Positions 10,401 to 16,457 of a stretch of 35,947 nt of DNA are shown one piece after another. A program made the position numbers and the translations under genes. The notes under the pieces are model-generated. The model saw only the letters and a program-made list of their open reading frames with translations, was not told the origin of the DNA and searched no databases. The stretch is from Gemmatimonadota bacterium (lineage in GTDB: Bacteria > Gemmatimonadota > Gemmatimonadetes > Gemmatimonadales > GWC2-71-9): positions 1 to 35,947 of the forward strand of contig QHUQ01000024.1 in the NCBI GenBank assembly GCA_003221985.1, read 5' to 3'. Each line of letters begins with the position of its first letter. Positions within the stretch are counted from its first letter, which is position 1.

Positions 10401-11868
10401 CGTCGCGGCCCTCGGCGGCCATCGGCGAGATGACGTAGCGCAGGTCCTCGTGGCTGTAGCCGAACGCGTGCTGCCGCGCGGTCAGCTCGTCGGCGGGGAG
10501 CACCGGCCCCAGGGCGGGGACTTCCGTGGGAAGGTGTCGTACCATCCGCGCGGTCCAGCGACGGTACGGGAAGCGTTGGGCCACTTCCATCTTTGCGTCC
10601 GCGCTGCGTAGCACGACGTTGCGCAAGGTGTCGACCAGCAGCAGCTCGCCGGGGCCGAGCCGGCCCGATTCCACGACGCCCGAGGGATCGAGGTCGACGA
10701 CGCCCACTTCCGAGGCCGCGACGACGACGTTGTCCCGCGTGACCTTGTAACGGCAGGGCCGCAAGCCGTTGCGATCCAGTGCCGAGCCGGCGACGATGCC
10801 GTCGCTGAACGCGAGCGCGGCCGGCCCGTCCCAGGGCTCCATCAGCCCGGCGTGATACTCGTAGAAGCTGCGCAGCGCCGGATGCAGGTCGGGAATCCGT
10901 TCCCACGCCTCCGGCAGCAGCATCATGAGCGCATGAACCGGATCGCGACCCGAGCGAACCAGCAGCTCGAACGCGTTATCGAGGCTGGCCGAGTCACTGC
11001 CGTCGGCCCAGATGACCGGTTTCAGCAGCTCGACATCCCGGTCCCAGGCCGGCGCCGCCAGCGCGGGTTCGCGGGCCCGCATCGCGTTGCGGTTGCCCCA
11101 GAGCGTGTTGATCTCGCCGTTGTGCGCCAGCAGCCGGAACGGCTGCGCGAGCGGCCAGCTGGGCAACGTGTTGGTCGAGTAGCGTTGGTGGAATACCGCG
11201 ATGCCGGTCTCGAACAGGGGTGATTGGAGATCGGCATAAAAGCCGGGCAGTTCCGTGCCGACAAGGAGCGCCTTGTACACGACGGTGCGGCACGAGAGCG
11301 AGCAGACGAAGACGGGCAGCCCGGCGCGCGCCGCGCGGCGCTCGATGACGCGGCGCGCGAGATAGAGTCGCCGCTCCCAGACCTGCGCATTGGCGGGGCC
11401 TGAAGGTGGGCCGATGAAGACCTGGCGGATGGAAGGCTGGCTCGCGGCGGCGAGCGGGCCGAGCACCTGGCCGTTCACCGGGACGACGCGCCAGCCCAGG
11501 ACAGACATTCCCAGGCTCACCAGCACGGTTTCAATCACGTCGATCGCGACATCCCGCGCTGCGGCCGCTTGCGGCAGGAAGAACATCCCCAGCGCCACGC
11601 GTTCCACGGGACCGACGCCGAGGAGGCGGTGCGGGATCTGGGTGAGCACGCCGGCACCGTCGCCGGACTTGTCGTTGGACGCGGCGCCGCGATGCGCGAG
11701 CCGCGCGACGGCCGTGAGCGCCATCGCCAGGATGTCGTGCGTGCGGCCGCCGTCGGCGCGCGCCACGAAGCCGACGCCGCAGGCGTCGCGCTCGCGCCAG
11801 GGATCGAGCAAACGAAAAGCCCGCTCTGGTGAGGGAGCGGGCTGGTTGGGCTCTGATTTGGTTCGCAC
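7462..11868 (-). CDS. gltB: glutamate synthase large subunit
   Basis: The 1468-residue protein carries the whole GltB order: class II glutamine amidotransferase with nucleophile Cys30 after propeptide removal (ERDACGVGF), linker domain, FMN domain, the 3Fe-4S cysteines in CAMARQCHLNTC, and the C-terminal GXGXG helix (GSAGQSFGAF, GGEIVIRP). It transfers glutamine amide nitrogen to 2-oxoglutarate. The GTG at 11868 overlaps the stop of a short leader ORF. An alternative TTG start at residue 20 would leave a 10-residue propeptide and place the terminator-like hairpin (11811-11843) outside the coding region. No gltD small subunit lies beside it; the electron donor must be encoded elsewhere, or the enzyme is ferredoxin-type. 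Confidence 0.95.
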   Translation of the reverse strand: MRTKSEPNQPAPSPERAFRLLDPWRERDACGVGFVARADGGRTHDILAMALTAVARLAHRGAASNDKSGDGAGVLTQIPHRLLGVGPVERVALGMFFLPQAAAARDVAIDVIETVLVSLGMSVLGWRVVPVNGQVLGPLAAASQPSIRQVFIGPPSGPANAQVWERRLYLARRVIERRAARAGLPVFVCSLSCRTVVYKALLVGTELPGFYADLQSPLFETGIAVFHQRYSTNTLPSWPLAQPFRLLAHNGEINTLWGNRNAMRAREPALAAPAWDRDVELLKPVIWADGSDSASLDNAFELLVRSGRDPVHALMMLLPEAWERIPDLHPALRSFYEYHAGLMEPWDGPAALAFSDGIVAGSALDRNGLRPCRYKVTRDNVVVAASEVGVVDLDPSGVVESGRLGPGELLLVDTLRNVVLRSADAKMEVAQRFPYRRWTARMVRHLPTEVPALGPVLPADELTARQHAFGYSHEDLRYVISPMAAEGRDAIWSMGDDTPIAPLSRLPQSLYAYVRQRFAQVTNPAIDPLREELVMSLVMYLGRRGSVLAQRPGGRTLLRLDHPVLLAEEMAALRRAGGAELTTLSAVWEAAAGPEELSRALETLSRDAVKAVRRGGGATILVISDRDADKTRAPIPMLLAIGAVHQRLVLAGQRIRVGLVAEAGDAWDVHHFGALFGYGAEAVHPWLALQCLREAEASAEKYRSAAEKGLLKILSKMGISTLQSYAGAQIFEAIGLGQEVIDRCLTGTASIIGGIGFKEIAEDVLNRHHSAGVLPDHGRVRYRRDGEDHGWSPPLVRALQDGDHAGFDTRVRARAPAGPRDLLDFVEQSPVPLEEVEAAEEIRRRFISSAMSLGALSPEAHATLAIAMNRMHGRSNSGEGGEDPATYAARGDGDRSDNRIKQVASGRFGVTTAYLIRADELEIKIAQGSKPGEGGQLPGHKVTDLIARLRHAVVGIPLISPPPHHDIYSIEDLAQLIHDLKQVNPAARVGVKLVAEAGVGTVAAGVAKAYADYVLVSGHNGGTGASPLSSIKHAGSPWELGLAETQVILMRNKLRQRIEVRVDGGLRTGRDVVIAALLGAESFGFGTATVVALGCAMARQCHLNTCPTGIATQRPELRAKFRGTAEQVIAYFTHIAEDVRRIMAALGVRRMDDLIGRVELLRRIDRPENPRARLLDLSALLSAPASKSEPRRRMVERNVRPGLVSLDAEIIERKDSTPRVIPIGNHHLTVGARIAGDIARVHGGGGPGEPLRLRFRGSAGQSFGAFTLPRMHLQLEGEANDHVGKGLCGGEIVIRPFRGAGYATGVLLGNTALYGATSGRLFAAGSAGDRFAVRNSGAIAVIEGAGDHCCEYMTGGVVVVLGPVGRNFAAGMSNGIAYVLDERGVLESRCNLEMVAVSGLNSMDERVLRKLIQQHFHKTGSARARAILEAWAAYRERFKKVSSPPPASVPAAATIEPVANLQSTGSRA
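11811..11843 (-). terminator. terminator-like hairpin at the 5' end of gltB (attenuator)
   Basis: On the minus strand AGCCCGCTC and GAGCGGGCT form a perfect 9-bp stem with an 8-nt loop, followed at once by TTTTCGTTT. This is the form of an intrinsic terminator, yet it lies within the first 20 codons of gltB as called. A competing pairing exists: AGGGAGCGG in the leader (plus 11881-11889 complement) is complementary over 9 nt to CCGCTCCCT in the 5' arm and loop of this hairpin (plus 11832-11840). Confidence 0.6.
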
Positions 11869-11927
11869 TATCGTGCCCCGCCGCTCCCTGGTGAGGGTCC
11901 CTCGGTAATATTCGCCAGCCGGGTCAT
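11868..11927 (-). CDS. possible 19-codon leader peptide upstream of gltB
   Basis: An ATG at 11927 opens a 19-codon ORF ending in TAG at 11868-11870; the TAG shares one base with the GTG start of gltB (TAGTG). Translation through it would cover the AGGGAGCGG antiterminator arm. The peptide (MTRLANITEGPSPGSGGAR) has no run of a control amino acid, and no Shine-Dalgarno is visible, so this is a low-confidence call made on position alone. Confidence 0.3.
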   Translation of the reverse strand: MTRLANITEGPSPGSGGAR

Positions 11928-11953
11928 CGTATGTTTATGCATCGTTAGACATA

Positions 11954-11981
11954 AATATACGACGGGTGGGGAACCCGTCAA
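11954..11981 (-). promoter_or_regulatory. gltB: sigma-70-like promoter of gltB with overlapping inverted repeat
   Basis: On the minus strand TTGACG (11976-11981) and TATATT (11954-11959) are spaced by 16 nt, just after the kamA stop. This AT-rich stretch stands out in the GC-rich window. The spacer holds an inverted repeat ACGGGT/ACCCGT (11962-11978) reaching into the -35 box, which could be an operator. Expected transcription start is near 11947, giving a leader of about 80 nt before the gltB GTG. Confidence 0.55.
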
Positions 11982-11987
11982 GAGGCA

Positions 11988-13025
11988 TCAGCCGACGAGG
12001 ATCGGCTCGAGCGGTTTGGCGGAGTCCGTGCCTTGCTTGTAGCGGTACAATTTGCCCGCGTAATTGCGTAGCACGACTTCTTTGTCGGTGAGCTTCACGA
12101 CGTATTCCGGCAGGAGCGGGATCTTGCCCCCGCCGCCGGGTGCGTCGATCACGAAGTGGGGGACCGCGAGCCCTGATGTCCACCCCCGCAACGCCTTGAT
12201 GATCTCCAGTCCCTTCTCGACGGTCGTCCGGAAGTGCTCGGCGCCGGCCACCTGGTCGCACATATAGATGTAGTAGGGCCGCACCCGCGCGGCGAGCAGC
12301 CGCTGCATCAGCAGCTTCATCACCTCGGGATCATCGTTGACGCCCCGGAGCAGCACCGTTTGACACCCGAGCGGAATGCCGGCATCGGCGAGCATGCCGA
12401 GCGCCTGCACGGCGGCAGGCGTGAGCTCGTCGGGGTGGTTGAAGTGCGTGTTGATGTAGAGCGGGTGGTACTTCTTCAGGATGGCGCACAACTCCGGCGT
12501 CACGCGCTCGGGCAGGTGACAGGGGATGCGACTCCCGATCCTGAGCACCTCGAGATGCGGAATCGCCCGCAGCCGCTTGCAGATATCGTCGATGCGGCGG
12601 TCGGACAGCAGCAGGGGATCCCCGCCCGACATGATGACGTCGCGGATCTCCGGATGCTCCGCGAGATAGTGAAACGCCGACTCGAGCTGCGCCATCGGGA
12701 TCTTCTCGGGGTCGCCCACTTTGCGCCGCCGGGTGCAGAAGCGGCAGTAGGAGGCGCACACGGGCGAGACGAGGAACAGCGCGCGGTCGGGATAGCGGTG
12801 CGTGATGTTGGGGACCGGCGAGTTCGCGTCCTCGGCGAGCGAATCGACGAGCCCGTCCTGCACGTCGAGCTCTTGCAGCGTGGGAACGTACTGCAGCCAG
12901 ATGGGATCGCCCGGCGACTTGATGAGATCGACCATCGCGGGCGAGATGCGAAACTCGAAATTCTCGGCCGCCTGCCGCAGGCGCGCGATGTCACCGACAT
13001 GCTCGGCACCAAAGCGAGCAGCCAA
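11988..13025 (-). CDS. kamA: lysine 2,3-aminomutase-like radical SAM enzyme (KamA family)
   Basis: The radical SAM cluster motif is C90-ASY-C94-RF-C97. The PLP lysine is Lys301 in DAPGGGGK. Asp257 (YMCDQ) and Asp294 (FVIDAP) align with the two aspartates that bind the epsilon-amino group of lysine in clostridial lysine 2,3-aminomutase and that differ in glutamate 2,3-aminomutase, so lysine is the likely substrate and beta-lysine the product. The TTG at 13025 is the first conventional start, but the frame stays open upstream to a CTG at 13079 and encodes TWQALLRKRSIASLDAL, which resembles the normal KamA N-terminus; AAGGA lies 9 nt before that CTG. The protein lacks much of the C-terminal part of clostridial enzymes, like EpmB. 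It is the last gene of the ATP-grasp/GNAT cluster. Confidence 0.88.
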   Translation of the reverse strand: MAARFGAEHVGDIARLRQAAENFEFRISPAMVDLIKSPGDPIWLQYVPTLQELDVQDGLVDSLAEDANSPVPNITHRYPDRALFLVSPVCASYCRFCTRRRKVGDPEKIPMAQLESAFHYLAEHPEIRDVIMSGGDPLLLSDRRIDDICKRLRAIPHLEVLRIGSRIPCHLPERVTPELCAILKKYHPLYINTHFNHPDELTPAAVQALGMLADAGIPLGCQTVLLRGVNDDPEVMKLLMQRLLAARVRPYYIYMCDQVAGAEHFRTTVEKGLEIIKALRGWTSGLAVPHFVIDAPGGGGKIPLLPEYVVKLTDKEVVLRNYAGKLYRYKQGTDSAKPLEPILVG

Positions 13026-13050
13026 GGCATCGAGCGACGCGATGCTTCTC

Positions 13051-13560
13051 TTACGGAGCAGTGCTTGCCAGGTCTCCAGGTGTCAGATCCTTGGTATAGA
13101 TCACCAGGTCGTCACCGGGTGCATAGTAGCCCGGGATGGTCGCGGCTCTGGTGTAGCCGCGTGCTTCGTAAAACCTCCGCGTCCGCTCGTAGTCGGTGCG
13201 CGAAGAGGTCTCCACGACAATCAATCGTGCGTCGTGCGTCGTGAGTCGGTGTTCAACTTCTGCGAGCAACTGGGTCCCGATTCCCGCGCCTTGATGACCG
13301 CGATCCACGACGATCCAATAGAGGTCGTGAGTCGCGTCTGTCCCCGGCGTCGGACCCCAGCACGCGTATCCCACGAGCTGATCGCCTTCGAATGCACCGA
13401 CGAACTGATAGTCGGCGTCCCCAGCCAGACTCTCATCGAGCAGCTCGACCGCGGTGGCGACCTCCTCCTCGCGGAAGAGCCCGGCGCCCCGCGCCAGCTG
13501 CTCAAGCTGTGCGCGGTGCGCGCGCCCGACGGGGCCCAGGAGACGCAGCGAGCAGCTCAC
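13051..13560 (-). CDS. GNAT-family N-acetyltransferase
   Basis: The 169-residue protein has the GNAT acetyl-CoA motif A, YWIVVDRGHQGAGIGTQLL (Q90-G-A-G-I-G95), and the late motif TRRFYEARGYTRAA. The segment GYACWGPTPGTDATHDLYW marks a subfamily I have seen next to ATP-grasp genes. It acetylates an unknown amine. It overlaps the upstream ATP-grasp gene by 59 nt and is followed by kamA, the same pairing of functions as AblA/AblB, which make N-epsilon-acetyl-beta-lysine, although this protein is not obviously an AblB. A heptamer repeat (13225-13245) lies inside and encodes part of LTTHDARL. Confidence 0.85.
   Translation of the reverse strand: MSCSLRLLGPVGRAHRAQLEQLARGAGLFREEEVATAVELLDESLAGDADYQFVGAFEGDQLVGYACWGPTPGTDATHDLYWIVVDRGHQGAGIGTQLLAEVEHRLTTHDARLIVVETSSRTDYERTRRFYEARGYTRAATIPGYYAPGDDLVIYTKDLTPGDLASTAP
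13225..13245. repeat. heptamer repeat TCGTNNG inside the GNAT gene
   Basis: Three tandem units TCGTGCG, TCGTGCG, TCGTGAG, then a decayed TCGGTGT. The same unit recurs on the other strand at 35099-35119 in the signal-peptide region of another gene. Confidence 0.65.
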
Positions 13561-14536
13561 GCGCGGCCTTGGCGCCTTGCGCCTCCCGCAATGCCAGCTC
13601 GGCGATGCGACGGATCAGCTCGGCATAGTCCCACCCGGCGGCCTTCGCCATCCGTGAGAGGCCCGCGTCGTCGGTGAGATCTGGATTGGGATTCACCTCG
13701 AGGACCCAGGGCCGGCCGGCCTCGTCCACGCGCAAATCGACCCGGCCGTAGCTCTTGCCCTGCATCGTCCGCCATGCTGTCTCCGCCAGCCGGCACAGCC
13801 GATCCGCGAGCCGCTGCGGAATCTGTGCGGGGCACACCGGCCGGCTGCCGAGGTCCTCCGGCGAGCCGACATGCCACTTGGCGGCATATGTCAGGATCGG
13901 CCAGGTGCCGTCGGGCATTGTGCTGAAGTCGATTTCGGCGACGGGTAGCGTCCGCGTGCCGACGATCCCGACGTTGAATTCGCGGCCCGCGATGTACTGC
14001 TGCACCAGCACTTCGTCGAACTGTTCGGTCATCGCGGCGATGCGCGCCTTGAGGCTCTTGCGGTCGCTCACCACGGATTGTCTGTCGAGCCCCGCGCTCG
14101 CGTCCTCTGCCGCCGGCTTCACGATGGCCGGCAATGGGAAATCGTCGTCGATCTTGCCCTGGGCGATCGTCCAGCGGGGCACCGGCAGCCCGGCGCGCTC
14201 GAGCATCGTGTTTGCCACCGCCTTGCGGCGACAGACCGCGGTGGTCCAGGGACCGCAGCCGGTATACGCGATCCCCGCCAGCTCCAGCGTGCCGACGACG
14301 TGATCCTCCCACTGCGCAACCCCGCGCACGCCTTCGCAGAGATTGAAGACCAGATCGGCGCGCCCCCCCCGACAGTGATTGAACCACCGCATGTCGTGGC
14401 GGACGGGAACGCGGTGGACCTGATGATGGAGGGAAACGAAGATCCTGGCGATGTCGTCGACCGCGTCCATCACCCCGGCGATATCCTCGGCGGTCCAATC
14501 GTCGGCGCCGGGATCATAGAGGATGACGACGTTCAC
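13502..14536 (-). CDS. ATP-grasp ligase, D-alanine-D-alanine ligase-like (second copy)
   Basis: The 344-residue protein shows the ATP-grasp fold: ATP-binding Lys140 in PAIVKPAAEDASAGL, the Mg-binding set Asp267 (GRVDLRVD) and Glu280/Asn282 in VLEVNPNPDLT, and a VFNLCEG turn (63-69) that matches the VFNxxHG of Ddl. The N-terminal GGxSxExxVS motif, whose Glu binds the first D-Ala in true Ddl, is absent, so another carboxylate/amine pair is likely joined. It starts 4 nt inside the end of the other ATP-grasp gene and runs 59 nt into the GNAT gene. An amino-acid or peptide ligase role in the kamA pathway is inference. Confidence 0.85.
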   Translation of the reverse strand: MNVVILYDPGADDWTAEDIAGVMDAVDDIARIFVSLHHQVHRVPVRHDMRWFNHCRGGRADLVFNLCEGVRGVAQWEDHVVGTLELAGIAYTGCGPWTTAVCRRKAVANTMLERAGLPVPRWTIAQGKIDDDFPLPAIVKPAAEDASAGLDRQSVVSDRKSLKARIAAMTEQFDEVLVQQYIAGREFNVGIVGTRTLPVAEIDFSTMPDGTWPILTYAAKWHVGSPEDLGSRPVCPAQIPQRLADRLCRLAETAWRTMQGKSYGRVDLRVDEAGRPWVLEVNPNPDLTDDAGLSRMAKAAGWDYAELIRRIAELALREAQGAKAARELLAASPGPRRARAPRTA

Positions 14537-15573
14537 GCGCTGGCCGCCGCCGCGGCGGCAACCGGGAGCGTGTGCCCCGTGAGGCGCCTCCAGGCGATCC
14601 GCAGGACCTCCTGGACCAGCTCGTCATAGCTGTAGCCGGCCACCCGCGCGGCTTTGGGGAAGCAGGAGTTCATCGCGGGATCGGGAATGATGCCGGGCAG
14701 GGGATTGAGCTCGACGACATTGGGCACGCCGAAGCGATCCACGCGCACGTCGATGCGGCACCAGTCGCGGCAGCCGAGGGCGCGATACGCGTCGAGCGCG
14801 ACGCACTCCGTTTCCCGGCAGAGCGATGCGGAGACGCCGGTCGGAGGACACTGGAAGATCGCCAGCGGATGTTCGCGCGTGTCCCAGATCCACTTGGCTT
14901 CGTAGCCGTACACCGGTGGCGCGCCCGGCGGCAGCGACGCGAAATCGAATCCGACGATCGGCAGACAGCGCACGTCGCCGTTGTTGCCGAGGATCGCGAT
15001 GGTGAACTCCGGTCCGGGCAGATACGTCTCGACGATGACCGGCTGGCTGTAGCGACTGAGAAGGAAGGGCACGCGCTCAGCGAGCTGCGCCGGCGTGTCA
15101 CATAAATTGTTGACAAATATGCCTTTACCGGACCCCTCCGCGACGGGCTTCACGAACAGTGGGAACGGCAGCGGCAGGCGCTCGAGGTCTTCGACTTTCT
15201 CGATCACGCGAAACGGCGCTGTGGGGACGCCACGATACGCGAGAATCTCCTTGGTCCGTCCTTTGTGCAGCGTGAGCGCCAGCGTCAGGGGATCGGAGCC
15301 GGTGTACGGGATGTTCAGAAACTCGCACAACGCCGGCACGTGCGACTCGCGGCAGGGGCCGTGCAGCCCCTCGGCCACGTTGAAGACGATGTCGGGGTGT
15401 GCGAGCGAAAGTTTCTGCGGGAAGAATTCGTCGGCTTCGAGTCGAACGACGCTGCCGAAGAGACTGAGAGCCTGGTCGACCGCATCGATCGTCGATGGGT
15501 CATCCCATTCTGCGTAGGCGTCAGACGCATCGCTTGCGTCTGGTTTCTCATTGTATGCGAGACCGATTCGCAT
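14533..15573 (-). CDS. ATP-grasp ligase, D-alanine-D-alanine ligase-like (first copy)
   Basis: The 346-residue protein is a diverged partner of the next gene. It carries IVFNVAEGLHG (62-72), ATP-binding Lys142 in LFVKPVAEGSGKGI, Asp275 (CRIDVRVD) and Glu288/Asn290 in VVELNPLPGI. As in its partner the Ddl N-terminal GGxSxExxVS motif is missing, so a cell-wall D-Ala-D-Ala role is unlikely. Residues 11-22 are a low-complexity ASD repeat. It is the first gene of the four-gene cluster; the 71-nt gap upstream holds CGCAAGA/TCTTGCG as an inverted repeat around an 8-T run, and no clear Shine-Dalgarno. Confidence 0.85.
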   Translation of the reverse strand: MRIGLAYNEKPDASDASDAYAEWDDPSTIDAVDQALSLFGSVVRLEADEFFPQKLSLAHPDIVFNVAEGLHGPCRESHVPALCEFLNIPYTGSDPLTLALTLHKGRTKEILAYRGVPTAPFRVIEKVEDLERLPLPFPLFVKPVAEGSGKGIFVNNLCDTPAQLAERVPFLLSRYSQPVIVETYLPGPEFTIAILGNNGDVRCLPIVGFDFASLPPGAPPVYGYEAKWIWDTREHPLAIFQCPPTGVSASLCRETECVALDAYRALGCRDWCRIDVRVDRFGVPNVVELNPLPGIIPDPAMNSCFPKAARVAGYSYDELVQEVLRIAWRRLTGHTLPVAAAAAASA

Positions 15574-15644
15574 TCGAAATCAGAATACGAAATGGCATCG
15601 CGATGCGCAAGACTCATTGTGCGCCCGAGAAAAAAAATCTTGCG

Positions 15645-16457
15645 TCAAACTTTATGGTAGGTGACGCGCGCGGCTTCCTGTCGGTCGTCGGCGACATAGA
15701 TCTCGAAGTCGGAGAACAACGCACCGGCTTCCTTCTGCAAGACGGTTAGTACGGCGATCGCCATACGCCGAATTTCCAGCTCCGCACCTTCGCCGCAGCG
15801 CAGCTCGAGCATCGTCCGCCACGCGCGCGCGTTGCCGGACACGACGATCTTCACTTCCGTGGCGTTGGGCAGCACGCTGCGGGCCGCTTCGCGCGCCAGC
15901 TTCCGCCGTTGCACCTTGTCGGTGATCCACTCGTAGCGCTGCATCAGCCCCTCGACCGCGCGGACATAGGCGGCCTGCGCGTCGCTGACCTGCTGCTGCC
16001 ACTCTTCCTCGAGCTTCGCGTCGCCCGCGATGGCGGGCGGCACGACGAACGCCGCGTGCGATTCATCGACGTAGCGCTGCGAGATTTGGGAATACCCGAA
16101 TCCGGCGCGATGGCGCACCAGCTCGTGCGAGCAGGAGCGGGAGATCCCTTCGATCAGCAGAACGTACACGGCGTGCTCCAGCACCGAGCCGTGACCCTGC
16201 TTCTTGATGTTCTCGAGGTACTCGGCGGTCGTGCGATTGATGGGATTGTGCTGGCTCATGTAGCACAGCCGGCCCGCGTACTCGGCGAGGCGCTCGCCAT
16301 CGCTCGCGTCGCCACGCCATTTCACCGCCAGGTGCGCCGGTTCCAAAAACTCGGGCCGGGCGATCAGCGAGACTCTGGGGGCGCGAAAGACTTCCACGGC
16401 GGGGGCGGGAGGGGGAGGGGGGGCTAACGTGTCAGTTCGAGTTTCGGGGTGGCCCAT
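15645..16457 (-). CDS. thyX: FAD-dependent thymidylate synthase
   Basis: This flavoenzyme makes dTMP from dUMP with methylenetetrahydrofolate and NADPH. The 270-residue protein has QGHGSVLEH (87-95) and the ThyX signature RHRAGFGYSQISQRY (115-129), in which the spacing from RHR to the conserved Ser is one residue longer than the textbook RHRX7S. Residues 1-28 form a Pro-rich extension whose DNA is a run of G tracts. The gene overlaps the stop of the upstream FAD oxidase by 34 nt, so a later start is possible. The dCMP deaminase at 28094-28603 supplies dUMP for this reaction. Confidence 0.93.
   Translation of the reverse strand: MGHPETRTDTLAPPPPPAPAVEVFRAPRVSLIARPEFLEPAHLAVKWRGDASDGERLAEYAGRLCYMSQHNPINRTTAEYLENIKKQGHGSVLEHAVYVLLIEGISRSCSHELVRHRAGFGYSQISQRYVDESHAAFVVPPAIAGDAKLEEEWQQQVSDAQAAYVRAVEGLMQRYEWITDKVQRRKLAREAARSVLPNATEVKIVVSGNARAWRTMLELRCGEGAELEIRRMAIAVLTVLQKEAGALFSDFEIYVADDRQEAARVTYHKV

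Noticed and set aside
13502..15573. Reading the two ATP-grasp genes as true D-Ala-D-Ala ligases for the cell wall
   Set aside because: Both lack the N-terminal substrate motif with its Glu and are clustered with GNAT and kamA rather than mur genes.
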